The notes: generated from the letters alone by a model not told the origin. DNA of 33,311 nucleotides from Leptospira broomii serovar Hurstbridge str. 5399 (GCF_000243715.2 NZ_AHMO02000002.1:1-33311); one strand, 5' to 3'. Counted from the stretch's first letter, positions 16,971 to 26,953 are shown. A program made the numbers and translations.

Positions 16971-18629
16971 ATGCGGAATATTTCTTATTTTCTAAGAGTT
17001 TCTATTCTTTTTCCGATTATTCTGATATTCGGATGTAATTCGCAGCCTCAGTCCCAGAGGCCGGAAGATTCGGATGATTCTTGCAAAAAGTATAATTTTC
17101 AAATCTGGATAGATCCGTCCGGTAAGACCGCCCCGGACGAAGCATTCAAACAAACTTTCGAGCGCCTGAATCGACAATTTCTCGATCTGGATTTTACCTA
17201 CGCGACCGTCTGGCTAAAGGCGTCCGGTAAACCTGAGAACCCGGGCCAACGATGCTATATCGTTTTAGAATGGCCGACTTTGACAAAGGCGGAGTTTTTC
17301 GCATTAGACGAATTCGGTCGATCCGGTTTTAGAGGACAAGCAGGAGCGATTTTACCGCGAAGTCAGTGGGCAATTCCTTGGATTGATTATCCGAGTTTTC
17401 CGATTTTAGGAGAGAAAGAAATACTGATTCGCATAAATACCTGGTCTTTAATGCGCTTCCCGATCGCGATTCGCTCCGAGACAGAAATGCGGGAGCAAAT
17501 GGATCGGCGAGTATTCTACACCTCGTTATACGCCGGATTTATGGCGGCAGTTTGTTTGTTCGCTCTCTTTTTCTTCTTCGTCTTACGTGATCAAATTTAT
17601 CTTTTTTACGGCGGATATCTTTTTTCCGTATCGATCAATTTTAGCTTTTTGTATTCTTCCGCGCCTAGAATACTCTGGCCGGAATTTCCGTTTTGGCAAA
17701 CCCACGGTCTTTTTTTTACTCAGGCTATTGCACTCTACTTCGCGGTGGCTTTTTTTCGCGAATTCGTGGATCTACGGATGCACTTTCCGAAATTAGATAA
17801 AATCGCCATCGGCCTACTTGTTTTTGCAATCGCGTCCGCGTTCGGATCCTTTATTTCGAATTGGAATGTCTTTTTCTCCCGGATTTTTTCCGTCGTCTAC
17901 CTGTTTTGGATTCCAGGACTTTTAGCCATCACCGTTCGTTTGCTCTTAAACAATCAAAAGCACTTGCTGATTTTTGCAATCACTTGGGGAACTTTTTATT
18001 CTGCGGCATTTCTCTATATACTTTGGGTGACGCGTGTTGTTCCTCCTTTCCCTTTCTTTTTCTATGCCTTAGTTTGGCTCCTCCCCTTTGAAGCGATATT
18101 TTTCGCTGCGAGTATTTATCAAAGATATAGGAGTATTGATTCGACCCGCAAGAGGCTCGAATTAGAAATGAAGGCGGCATTGGATCGATTAGCGGAATTC
18201 TCCGCCATATCGTCGCAAACGAGCAACGATTCCTCAAAAAAGGAAATCGGAAAGTATCGTCGAAGCAAAATTCATAATATGAATGTAGCCGAAATTTTAC
18301 GTAATATCGAACGTCTATTCGTCGCGGAGATGATCTATCTGGATGAGGACCTATCGCTTAGTTCTCTGTCCCAAAGGCTTGGCTTGACTCCCCACCAGCT
18401 TTCGGAAATTTGCAACACACATTTGAAGACTACTTTTCCTCGACTCCTCTCCTATTATAGAATTCAACATGCGATGACGTTGCTAAAAAATTCCCGCGAC
18501 TGGAACATTTTACAAGTCGGCTATGAATCCGGATTTAAATCGAAGGCTGCCTTTAATTCCGACTTCAAACGGTTTACGGGAATAACCCCGAAGCAATTTA
18601 GGCAGTCACAATTTGATGATACGTTCTGA
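16971..18629 (+). CDS. Membrane-bound AraC-family regulator with 7TMR-DISM sensor
   Basis: 552 residues from the ATG 16971, chosen because it opens the signal sequence MRNISYFLRVSILFPIILIFG followed by Cys; an upstream GTG at 16803 would add 56 polar residues. The site ILIFGC looks like a lipobox, so the sensor domain may be lipidated. Order: periplasmic 7TMR-DISMED2-like domain (about 30-165), seven membrane helices (about 179-385), a short linker with a helix, and an AraC/HTH_18 DNA-binding domain (about 460-548) with both helix-turn-helix units (SLSSLSQRLGLTPHQLSEI and ILQVGYESGFKSKAAFNSDF). Such proteins link an external ligand directly to transcription. The target is unknown; the downstream lipoproteins are candidates only by position. 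The ribosome site is weak. Confidence 0.85.
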   Translation: MRNISYFLRVSILFPIILIFGCNSQPQSQRPEDSDDSCKKYNFQIWIDPSGKTAPDEAFKQTFERLNRQFLDLDFTYATVWLKASGKPENPGQRCYIVLEWPTLTKAEFFALDEFGRSGFRGQAGAILPRSQWAIPWIDYPSFPILGEKEILIRINTWSLMRFPIAIRSETEMREQMDRRVFYTSLYAGFMAAVCLFALFFFFVLRDQIYLFYGGYLFSVSINFSFLYSSAPRILWPEFPFWQTHGLFFTQAIALYFAVAFFREFVDLRMHFPKLDKIAIGLLVFAIASAFGSFISNWNVFFSRIFSVVYLFWIPGLLAITVRLLLNNQKHLLIFAITWGTFYSAAFLYILWVTRVVPPFPFFFYALVWLLPFEAIFFAASIYQRYRSIDSTRKRLELEMKAALDRLAEFSAISSQTSNDSSKKEIGKYRRSKIHNMNVAEILRNIERLFVAEMIYLDEDLSLSSLSQRLGLTPHQLSEICNTHLKTTFPRLLSYYRIQHAMTLLKNSRDWNILQVGYESGFKSKAAFNSDFKRFTGITPKQFRQSQFDDTF

Positions 18630-18866
18630 GAGTATCCGAGGCTAAAAAACCCGTTACGGCGGAACAAAACTCATTATCTTAATCCAAGCGAATGAATCAT
18701 ATTTTTCGCATAAAGCTTTTGACAAATTTAAATATATTAGTCATTCATAAAATATTAAAACAATGATATAGTAAAAATACTGATTTTCCTCCGAACCGGC
18801 CTACGGAAGGCAACGATTTTAAAAGACCCTTTTCGGCCGATATTATCCGACGGAACTTACTTTTCC

Positions 18867-19136
18867 ATGTTTCGCAAACTATTTAGAGCCGCTAAAACAT
18901 GTTGGGAATTGAAAGAGAATAATTATTTGGCTAGTCTCAAAATCATTTTTACTCTCGTTTTTATCGGAATGGCTTTCTAATAGTTTTGGGACAAACTCTT
19001 AGGTTCGGTTTGCGATCTGGAGTTCTCTCGATTGAGTGACACGGAAATTCCTGAAAAAAGGATAAAAACGGCGGCAGGTCCCGCACATCCCGATACGCTG
19101 AAGACTTTCAAAAGAAGCGAACCGAACTTAGCGTAA
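18867..19136 (+). pseudogene. Broken small membrane-protein gene with tandem in-frame stops
   Basis: One frame runs from ATG 18867 through a basic stretch (MFRKLFRAAKTCWELKENN) and a membrane segment (IIFTLVFIGMAF), meets TAA TAG at 18978-18983, then continues with sense codons (FWDKLLGSVCDLEFSRL, IKTAAGPAHPDTLKTF) to TAA 19134. Coding-like sequence on both sides of the double stop suggests a decayed gene of about 90 codons. The 37-residue front part alone could be a small membrane peptide. No family recognised. The remainder of 18630-19205 shows nothing else. Confidence 0.35.
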
Positions 19137-19205
19137 GGACGAATAAGTTCTCAGCGATGTTTACCGTTCTAATACGGCTTCTAATTTATAGTAATTTACC
19201 CCGAA

Positions 19206-19299
19206 ACTCTAACGAATCGAGAATAAATTCGACCAGAATTATAATCCAAGTCGACCGATTGAATATTATCGGACAGAATTATCCTTCTTGGGGGCTTTC
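19206..19299 (+). promoter_or_regulatory. Conserved upstream block of the first beta-propeller lipoprotein gene
   Basis: About 94 bp that recur at 20905-20998 before the paralogue. It contains AATTCGACCAGAATTATAAT, with a perfect -10 hexamer TATAAT at 19240-19245, and ends in a G-rich ribosome site just before the start. No clear -35. Conservation of the block after duplication supports a promoter and untranslated leader. Confidence 0.45.
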
Positions 19300-20532
19300 A
19301 TGAGTTTGATGATCCATAAATGCCGACAGTTTTGCATTTGGCGGATCACGATTCAATATTCTTTAGTTTCATTGATTCTTTCTTTTTTATTCGGGCTGTC
19401 TTGTAAGTCCCCCGCCGCGAATCCATGCGACCGATCAAGCAAGGATTTCCTGGAGATCGCCCTACTAAAATCCGCAATCAGCGATCAAATCCCGACCTGT
19501 ACTTCTCTTTCCTTAGGTCAAACGAGCTCGATTTTCTACGTAACCAATTTCAATTCGAATTCCATCACCTTCTTTACTGGAAGTACCGGAAACTACCTTT
19601 TTGGGACGTTTCTAAATTCGACGTTTACCACCGGGTCAAATCCGAAAAGTGTCGCAGTAAATCCGACAGGGCGGATCGTATACGTGGCAAATAACAGTAG
19701 TGCGACGGTGACGTTTTTCAATGCGACCAACGGTGCTTATTTAAACGGGACTCTTGCCAATTCCAGTTTTACGACGGGATCTATTCCGGAGGGAGTAACC
19801 GTGAATCCAACTGCGAATATTTTATACGTGGTAAATAACGGGACCACCACGGTGACTTATTTCAATGCAACCACCGGCGCTTATTTAAACGGGACCCTCG
19901 CCAATTCCAGTTTTACGACAGGACCTAATCCGGTCGGAGTAGCCGTGAATCCAACTGCAAATATTTTATACGTGGCAAGTCTCAATAGTTCGACGGTGAC
20001 TTATTTCAACGCAACCACCGGCGCTTATTTAAACGGGACCCTCGCGAATTCCAGTTTTACGACAGGAGCTACTCCTTACGAAGTAGCCGTAAATCCAAGT
20101 GCAAATATTTTATACGTGGTAAATAATTCTGCCAATACGGTGACGTATTTCAATGCAACCACCGGTGCTTACTTAAACGGGACTCTCGCCAATTCCAGTT
20201 TTACGACAGGAACTACTCCGCAGGAAGTAACCGTGAATCCCAGCGCGAGTATTTTATACGTAGCAAATAATTCTGTCAATACGGTGACGTATTTCAACGC
20301 GACCACCGGCGCTTATTTAAACGGGACTCTCGCCAATTCCAGTTTCACTGCCGGTACGAATCCTCGAGGAGTCGCATTTAGTGCTGCGATGAATGCGGTT
20401 TATGTGACCAATCAAGGATCGAACACAGTTACCGTTTTTAACGCGATCACCGGCGCTTATTTTTACGGAACATTGGCAAATTCAAGCTTTACTACTGGAT
20501 CGACTCCGATCGGAGTAGCGGTCAGTCAATAA
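19300..20532 (+). CDS. Seven-bladed beta-propeller lipoprotein (YVTN/YncE-like repeats), copy 1
   Basis: 410 residues from ATG 19300, which sits 5 nt after GGGGG; an upstream TTG at 19288 is too close to that site. Signal peptide ends in LSFLFGLSC, a lipobox. After a Cys-containing leader (NPCDRSSKDFLEIALLKS) come six full 48-residue repeats of the form FTTGxxPxxVAVNPTANILY, then VxNNxxxTVTYFNATTGAYL and NGTLANSS. A split seventh is made from the first strands (FYVTNFNSNSITFF) and the last (FTTGSTPIGVAVSQ), so the ring closes with seven blades. The repeats are almost identical at the DNA level. The YVTN/YncE fold serves binding or surface functions; the ligand is unknown. Its tandem paralogue follows 466 bp later. 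Confidence 0.85.
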   Translation: MSLMIHKCRQFCIWRITIQYSLVSLILSFLFGLSCKSPAANPCDRSSKDFLEIALLKSAISDQIPTCTSLSLGQTSSIFYVTNFNSNSITFFTGSTGNYLFGTFLNSTFTTGSNPKSVAVNPTGRIVYVANNSSATVTFFNATNGAYLNGTLANSSFTTGSIPEGVTVNPTANILYVVNNGTTTVTYFNATTGAYLNGTLANSSFTTGPNPVGVAVNPTANILYVASLNSSTVTYFNATTGAYLNGTLANSSFTTGATPYEVAVNPSANILYVVNNSANTVTYFNATTGAYLNGTLANSSFTTGTTPQEVTVNPSASILYVANNSVNTVTYFNATTGAYLNGTLANSSFTAGTNPRGVAFSAAMNAVYVTNQGSNTVTVFNAITGAYFYGTLANSSFTTGSTPIGVAVSQ

Positions 20533-20904
20533 CCTCTTGGTTTGCAGAGGATGATTTAATTATGAAAATCGATCGATGCAGGATCCTTCCCTAATTTTGC
20601 TGGCGCGAACTTTTTCTCCGAAGCTTCCTTTTTCATTTTCTCTTTCGGGAGACGAGGCCAATGATGTAACGTGATTACAAGAAGGTCTTGCTTCTTGGCA
20701 GCAGGCCTTCCGGCTCAATCCGCTACCTTTACATTCTGAAATAGATTCTTCTCGACTCTTTCCTTCCGCAATTTTCTGTGAAAGCGTTTTACTATGCGCT
20801 TACACCGCAACTCACCGGACCTACTCTTGCTTAGGCGCTCACCTTTTCCGCCTAGACCTTCCGCAATTCACGAGGAAGGTGTTTTATTAAGCGCTGATCC
20901 TGTA
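20533..20904. other. Spacer between the duplicated propeller genes, with an internal repeat
   Basis: No gene. Just after the stop, TTTGCAGAGGATGATTTAAT matches the sequence after the second copy (22255-22275), so the tail was duplicated too. Inside, CCTTCCGCAATT...GTTTTACTATGCGCT (about 20763-20802) is echoed by CCTTCCGCAATT...GTTTTATTAAGCGCT (about 20858-20895). No terminator seen. Confidence 0.5.
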
Positions 20905-20998
20905 ACTCTAACGAATTAAGAATAAATTCGACCAGAATTATAATCCAAGGCGACTGATTGAATATTCTAAGACAGAATTATTGCTCTCCGGAGATTTC
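20905..20998 (+). promoter_or_regulatory. Conserved upstream block of the second beta-propeller lipoprotein gene
   Basis: Counterpart of 19206-19299, with TATAAT at 20939-20944. It ends in CGGAGATTTC directly before the TTG start at 20999, and the strong GGAG is what decides that start. Confidence 0.45.
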
Positions 20999-22249
20999 TT
21001 GAATTCAATGATCCATAAAAGCCGACGATTTATTATTAGGCGCCTTATTATTAGGCGCTTAACGATTCAATATTATTTAGTTTCATTGATTCTTTCTATT
21101 CTCTGCGGACCTTCTTGCAAGTCCGCCGCCTCGAATCCCTGCGACCGGTATAGCAAGGATTTCCTGGAGATCGCCTTATTAAAATCCGTAATCAGCGATC
21201 AAATCCCCGCCTGCGATTATATTTCTTTAGGTCAAACGGCTCCGGTTTATTTCTACGTAGCCAATTACAATTCGAATTCTATAACTTTCTTTAATGGAAA
21301 CACAGGAAACTATCTTTTTGGGACGCTTACAAATTCAACATTTACGACCGGAGCAAATCCGGCGGCTATCGCAGTAAATCCGACGGGACAGATTGTATAT
21401 GTGGCGAATTACGGAGCAGGTTCTGCAACCTACTTCAATGGAATCACTGGAGCGTATCTAAATGGAACTCTTGCAAATTCGACCTTTGCTACAGGAGCAA
21501 ACACGCAGGGAATTGCATTCAAATCGAATACCAATTTGATTTACGTCACAAATAGCGGGTCTAATACGATAACCTATCTGAATGCGGCGACGGGGGCTTA
21601 TTTGAACGGCAGTCTCGCAAGTGCAAGTTTTACGACAGCGTCCTATCCGTATTACGTTGCGGCAAACCCTTCCGCAAATCTGATTTATGAAACTAATAAT
21701 AATGTGAGCACCGTGACCTACTTCGATGCCACAACCGGTGCGTATCTAAATGGAACTCTTGCCGCTTCAAGCTTTACGACGGGAGGAGGTGTATCCGGAG
21801 TAGCTGTGAATCCAACAGCGAATATTTTATACGTGGCGAATAACGGTGCCACGACGGTTACTTATTTCAACGCAACGACCGGCGCTTATCTAAACGGGAC
21901 TCTCGCCAGTTCCAGTTTTACGACCGGGAATAGTCCTGTCGGAGTAGCCGTAAATCCGATCGCGAATATTTTGTACGTCACGAATTATTTCGGTAATACG
22001 GTGACTTATTTCAATGCAAGCACCGGCGCGTATGCCAACGGGACTCTTGCTAATTCCAGTTTCAGTACCGGTACGAATCCTAAAGGCGTCGCATTTAGTG
22101 CCGCAGTGAATGCGGTTTATGTGACCAATCAAGGATCGAACACAATTACCGTTTTTAACGCGACGACAGGCGCTTATTTTTACGGAACGTTCGCAAATTC
22201 AAGCTTCGCTACCGGGTCGGGCCCGTACGCAGTAGCGGTCAGTCAATAG
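20999..22249 (+). CDS. Seven-bladed beta-propeller lipoprotein (YVTN/YncE-like repeats), copy 2
   Basis: 416 residues from TTG 20999, 5 nt after GGAG. ATG 21008 is too far from that site, and the TTG aligns with the ATG of copy 1. The N-terminus contains a duplicated arginine-rich stretch (RRLIIRRLTIQYY) before the hydrophobic core and lipobox SILCGPSC. Layout as in copy 1: six full 48-residue blades plus a split seventh (start FYVANYNSNSITFF, end FATGSGPYAVAVSQ). The first three full blades differ strongly from copy 1, while the last ones and the C-terminus are nearly identical, which suggests partial gene conversion. Both copies appear to have their own promoter. Likely a surface or periplasmic binding protein. 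Confidence 0.85.
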   Translation: MNSMIHKSRRFIIRRLIIRRLTIQYYLVSLILSILCGPSCKSAASNPCDRYSKDFLEIALLKSVISDQIPACDYISLGQTAPVYFYVANYNSNSITFFNGNTGNYLFGTLTNSTFTTGANPAAIAVNPTGQIVYVANYGAGSATYFNGITGAYLNGTLANSTFATGANTQGIAFKSNTNLIYVTNSGSNTITYLNAATGAYLNGSLASASFTTASYPYYVAANPSANLIYETNNNVSTVTYFDATTGAYLNGTLAASSFTTGGGVSGVAVNPTANILYVANNGATTVTYFNATTGAYLNGTLASSSFTTGNSPVGVAVNPIANILYVTNYFGNTVTYFNASTGAYANGTLANSSFSTGTNPKGVAFSAAVNAVYVTNQGSNTITVFNATTGAYFYGTFANSSFATGSGPYAVAVSQ

Positions 22250-22768
22250 ATCCCGGCTTGCAGAGTATGATTTAATTGCGAAAATCGATTCAATTTCTGG
22301 ATGACAATGATTAACGTTTCGACGCCCAGTAAACCTCCAAATTTAGGACTCACTCGAGCGAAAATCCTCGCATTCGATCGGTTAATAAAAATAAATTAAT
22401 AATTAAAATAAAACACTCATGAACTATATTATTAAAATTGCTGATAGCTAAAGACCTTACGTTTCCCTTCGGTATATACGGTCATTGGAGAGGTCTTCCC
22501 GATTAGCGGATACTGCTCTCGGATTCAATCTCAGGACCGATACTCGAGGTAATTGTAAGTTTCATTGACCTCATAAATTTCTTTCTATTCCGATCCGTTA
22601 GGCTTATAGACATTCGATATCGAAGGTTTATGTCGGTTTAGAATCCGAAATTTTCGGAAAGATACCGCTTTCATCCAAAGCCTCTCCGTTTCTTTTACTC
22701 AACTGGCATTCCTATGAAGTCCTGAATTATAATCGAAGGCGACAATTTGAGTTTTTCGATTAGATTGT
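22250..22768. other. Gene-free stretch before the cyclase
   Basis: 519 bp. The first 30 bp repeat the tail of the first propeller gene. The rest, including an AT-rich part at 22390-22450, holds no open frame or motif I can support. Confidence 0.5.
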
Positions 22769-25700
22769 GTGGACACGTCCATGGAATCATATCCTGTCAA
22801 ATTATGGTCGACTATATCGGAATATCCTTCTGCGGTCGAGTATTTCTGGTATCAATTCCCCTACTCTGTTCCGGGCTTCCTGACGTTTATAGTCGGCGTT
22901 GTTCTCTTTATAGTTGCGATTGGACGATTACGATATTCCGGAAATCGTAACCTTTTTCTAAGTTTTGCGATCAGCTGTCTTGCTTTTGGAACTTTAGGGT
23001 TGCTGCTTGGGCTACGTGCAATAATTCCGAATGAAAGTTTGTTAATTGCTCTCAATACAGATCTTTATCCGATCGTACTTTTATTCACTCCGATGAGCTG
23101 TCATCTAGTCGATGAGATTCTAGAAAAAAAATATAAAAGTGTTCGATGGGCGGCCTGGTTAAATTGGGCTGCAGCCGGACTAGCGCTAGTCGGAATCATA
23201 ATGGACCGGGCGTTTACCGGAGAATTTATCCAGTATTCATTCGGGAAGTATCCGATATCCTCTGGATTTCTTAAGCCTTGGGGTATCGTCGGAGTGATAT
23301 CCTATTTCGTCGTGGTTGTTCCGGCTTATTATGATTACCTTAAGGAGAATTCGCTCCAAGAAAAGTGGACTCTTGCAATCGGTCATAATCTTTTGATTAT
23401 TCTATCAGCTTCAAATTTGCCTAGTTTGATCGGAATCCCCTTATTTCCGGGCGGCAACTTTTCGTTTATTCCTATGCTGATACTTGCGTACGGTGTTTTC
23501 CGGACCGACTTCTTAAATTTGAGCGCTCTCCTTTTTCAAAAAAGCGTTTTATTCTATTTCCTAAATGTTCTCATCGCATGCATCTTCTTTACGATTTCCG
23601 CCGTAGTAATTCGCCTTTTAACGCCGGCGGATCTGGCAATGTCCTCGGGAGCACCCTGGCTTTTTGTTCCGATTCTTTCTGCGCTTGCGGTTTTCGGCCT
23701 CGGAATCTTGGTCGGCGGAACAAATCCAGGGTCTCCTTTAAATCAGCTAGGCGCATTCTCACTGTTTATCTTTGGGGCGCAGCTGATTTCGAATATTGTG
23801 ATCAATCTAACTTCCGAGCCGGTCGTTAGCTATCGTATAACGCAATTGTGTTATGCGATTTTTTGTCTCGCGCCGTGTATACAGATTCGTTTTGCCTTTG
23901 TGGCGCTCAAAAGATCTCCGCAACGATGGCTTTTTATCTTCGATCTCACCTCGATTTTGCTCAGTTTTTTGTCGTTTTCTCCCTGGCTTTTTGTAGGCTA
24001 CTATGAATTTCCGTGGGGACGTATACTCGCATCAGGACCGGTGCTACAGATCTTCGGGGTCATTGCGTTTTTAGGTCTTGTAATGGTCGGACGAGAATGG
24101 AGAAGAGCGGGAGGCGGAAAAGGTGCAGGATCGATCGGTAATTTCGCGGTGCTATTCTTAGTGATAAGCGCAATCATGCTCTTCCTAAACCTTCCTGCTA
24201 CGACCGGAATTCCGATTTATCCGCTCGGTAATCTAACTATTTTACCGACCGCGATACTCGCTTACGGAGTCTTGAAATACGGTGGAGATTCGAGGGAACA
24301 GCAAGCGCTACGGGTCGGACATAGAATTTCCCTTTTATCTCTCCTAATGATTCCGATCGTACTCTTTCTCGTATTCCCGTTGCTACCGGACAATAATGCA
24401 CCGACCTTTGCAAGGACCCTATACATATTGTTGTTCGGATTGCCTATCCTATTACTCGGATATCAACTTACCTTTTTTTTAACTCGGCCGATCTCGACCG
24501 AATTGGATGCTACTTTTGAAAGCCTAGCGACCGAAAAAGAGATCGCGGAAGAAACGACGCGAGAAGTCGAGAATCTGAATGAATTTGCAAGATTATTAAA
24601 TTCCACTCTGGACTTAGATAAGTTGTTTCGAGCGGCTTTTGATTTTATGGTTCGGCATACGAATATCGATACGATCTGGCTGATGCACGTCCAAAACGAG
24701 GACGGGATATTGGAAACATACGCTCGTGGTCTCGCGCCTCCGAGTATGCCGGAAGAGGATATCGTTTTTTTTAAACGACTGCGGGTGCCTTTGAATCGGA
24801 ATAGCGGCACTCTCTACGAGACGTATATTAGGATGACTCCGTTTTACTTGGAGGAAATTCCCACAAAACGAACGGCAATAAATGTCTTAAACGGAGAGTC
24901 CTACAAGCTTTCAAAAGTCGATTTTCAGATCGCGATGCACGGGCGTTTGCAATCCCTTCTTCAAATACCGCTGATTCTAAATAACGAAGTAATTGGAATT
25001 CTCAACTTAACCGCATACGATCAAAAACTTTCACTCACGGAGAAAGAGATTTTACGTATTGTGAGAATTTGCGAGCAGATAACCGGAGCTTTATATAGTG
25101 CGCGTCTAATAGCGGAAACTCAGGAGGCCCATCGCGCCGCCGAGAAAGCGCGCCAGGAAACGGAGAGCCTAAACGAATTTACTCGGCAGATCAATGCGAG
25201 TAATGAGCTCAGCTTGGTAATCGACGAGATTTTCTCCTTCATCCAAAAAAACTTCGGAATTAACTCTTGCATCTTGTCGTTACTGGCAGAGAAAAGAAAA
25301 ACGCTACGTTTTCAAAGGGCTTGGATTGACCCGAAAGAATGGACCGAATCTCAAAGGGAATATTTCGAGAATTTAGAAATTCCTCTCGATGAGACGGGCG
25401 GAACACTCTGGCGCACTTTTTGTAAGAAGCAACCGTTCTATTTGCCTCGAACGAACTTCAAAATTCCTCACCCTCTCGACAGACAAATTATTAATACTCT
25501 TGAACTAGCATCCTTACTCATTGTTCCGCTCGTAGTGCAGAACCGAACGATCGGAATTATTTGGTGTACATCCGGACATTCTCGAATGAATCTCTCGCGC
25601 GGAGATATAGATAGAGTACAGGCTTTCTGTGATCAGATTGCCGGAGCCATTCGGAACACTTATTTATTCGACCAAAAAGAAAGTGCCCGAAAAGATATCG

Positions 25701-26953
25701 AAGCCCTGAACGAATTTGCGAGAAGGATAAATGAAACGGGGGACCTCGACACGGTCCTGGATCTAGTATTCAAACATACGGAGGAGAACTATGGTATCAG
25801 AGACGGGGTGCTCTGGATGGTGGACTCGGAAAAAGGCATATTGTATCCTCGTCGCTTTTCTCCCGGAATCGAGAAACGTATCTCTCAGGAAAATTTAAAT
25901 TGGGGAAAAAACTTGCGTATCTCCCTCGAGGACGAATGCGCACTAACGATCACCTACCGCAGACTCAGAACTCTATATGTCAGCGACGTAAATCGATGGG
26001 GTCGTTACGTCACCCAGATAGACCGGGAATTTCAAAATCATCTTGGAAACAGCGCTTTTTTACAGATCCCGTTGTTAATTCAAGGCAAAGCGGTCGCTAT
26101 CATGGCGTTTACCGCCTTTGACGAATTATGGGATTTAACAAAAGATGAGATTGCAAGTATAGAACGATTCTGTACGCAGATCGCAGGAGCAATCCAAAAC
26201 ACGCATCTGTTCCAAGAAACGGAAGCGGCTCGGCAAAAAACCGACGCTCTATTGCTCAATATTCTTCCTGCCGACGTCGCCGGAGAATTAAAGGAAAAAG
26301 GAGAGGTTCGTCCCATTCTTTATGAATCAGCTACGATTCTATTTACCGACTTTAAAGGTTTTACGAGCATCGCGGAACTGATGTCGCCGGCGGATTTGAT
26401 TCGAGAATTGGACGGTTGCTTCTCGCAATTCGATGAGATTGTACATCGATTCAATCTCGAAAAACTCAAGACCATCGGCGATTCCTATATGTGCGTGGGC
26501 GGGTTGCCGGCTAGGAATCAAACTCACGCGATAGATGCTTGCTTAGCCGCTCTAGAATTCCAAGCGTTTATGAATCAGATGCAATCGATTAAAAAAGAGT
26601 TAGGGTTGCCGTTTTGGGAAATGCGCCTTGGAATTCATTCGGGACCGGTGATTGCAGGAGTGATCGGTAAGAAAAAGTTTGCCTTTGATGTTTGGGGAGA
26701 CGCTGTAAACACGGCTTCGCGGCTCGAATCGGCAGGCGAACCGGGTAAGATCAATATTTCTCAGAGCACTTATGAACTTATTAAAGATTTCTTCAAAACG
26801 GAGTATAGAGGAACGATACCCGTTAAGAATAAAGGGGAAGTCGCAATGTATTTTCTGTTAGGATTACGCGATGGACTAACGATCGATAATGACGGGCAGA
26901 TTCCTAATAACGAATTTCAACGGAAATATCTGACTCTAAAGGAAGCTACTTAG
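22769..26953 (+). CDS. Membrane-bound class III adenylate/guanylate cyclase with three GAF domains
   Basis: 1394 residues from GTG 22769 (ATG 22781 is an equal alternative; neither has a clear ribosome site). Two related multi-helix membrane halves occupy about 20-600, each ending in a similar motif (IPLFPGGNFSFIPMLILAYG, IPIYPLGNLTILPTAILAYG). Three GAF-type domains follow, at about 603-770, 800-965 and 979-1150, each opening with LNEF[A/T]R. The catalytic domain (about 1170-1365) has both metal aspartates (D1194 in FTDFKGFT, D1238 in KTIGDSYM), the purine-selecting Lys1234 and Asp1307 typical of adenylate cyclases, and N1314/R1318 in WGDAVNTASR. All catalytic residues are present. Product is probably cAMP, made on signals sensed by the membrane part and GAF domains. 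It stands alone, without an operon partner. Confidence 0.92.
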   Translation: MDTSMESYPVKLWSTISEYPSAVEYFWYQFPYSVPGFLTFIVGVVLFIVAIGRLRYSGNRNLFLSFAISCLAFGTLGLLLGLRAIIPNESLLIALNTDLYPIVLLFTPMSCHLVDEILEKKYKSVRWAAWLNWAAAGLALVGIIMDRAFTGEFIQYSFGKYPISSGFLKPWGIVGVISYFVVVVPAYYDYLKENSLQEKWTLAIGHNLLIILSASNLPSLIGIPLFPGGNFSFIPMLILAYGVFRTDFLNLSALLFQKSVLFYFLNVLIACIFFTISAVVIRLLTPADLAMSSGAPWLFVPILSALAVFGLGILVGGTNPGSPLNQLGAFSLFIFGAQLISNIVINLTSEPVVSYRITQLCYAIFCLAPCIQIRFAFVALKRSPQRWLFIFDLTSILLSFLSFSPWLFVGYYEFPWGRILASGPVLQIFGVIAFLGLVMVGREWRRAGGGKGAGSIGNFAVLFLVISAIMLFLNLPATTGIPIYPLGNLTILPTAILAYGVLKYGGDSREQQALRVGHRISLLSLLMIPIVLFLVFPLLPDNNAPTFARTLYILLFGLPILLLGYQLTFFLTRPISTELDATFESLATEKEIAEETTREVENLNEFARLLNSTLDLDKLFRAAFDFMVRHTNIDTIWLMHVQNEDGILETYARGLAPPSMPEEDIVFFKRLRVPLNRNSGTLYETYIRMTPFYLEEIPTKRTAINVLNGESYKLSKVDFQIAMHGRLQSLLQIPLILNNEVIGILNLTAYDQKLSLTEKEILRIVRICEQITGALYSARLIAETQEAHRAAEKARQETESLNEFTRQINASNELSLVIDEIFSFIQKNFGINSCILSLLAEKRKTLRFQRAWIDPKEWTESQREYFENLEIPLDETGGTLWRTFCKKQPFYLPRTNFKIPHPLDRQIINTLELASLLIVPLVVQNRTIGIIWCTSGHSRMNLSRGDIDRVQAFCDQIAGAIRNTYLFDQKESARKDIEALNEFARRINETGDLDTVLDLVFKHTEENYGIRDGVLWMVDSEKGILYPRRFSPGIEKRISQENLNWGKNLRISLEDECALTITYRRLRTLYVSDVNRWGRYVTQIDREFQNHLGNSAFLQIPLLIQGKAVAIMAFTAFDELWDLTKDEIASIERFCTQIAGAIQNTHLFQETEAARQKTDALLLNILPADVAGELKEKGEVRPILYESATILFTDFKGFTSIAELMSPADLIRELDGCFSQFDEIVHRFNLEKLKTIGDSYMCVGGLPARNQTHAIDACLAALEFQAFMNQMQSIKKELGLPFWEMRLGIHSGPVIAGVIGKKKFAFDVWGDAVNTASRLESAGEPGKINISQSTYELIKDFFKTEYRGTIPVKNKGEVAMYFLLGLRDGLTIDNDGQIPNNEFQRKYLTLKEAT

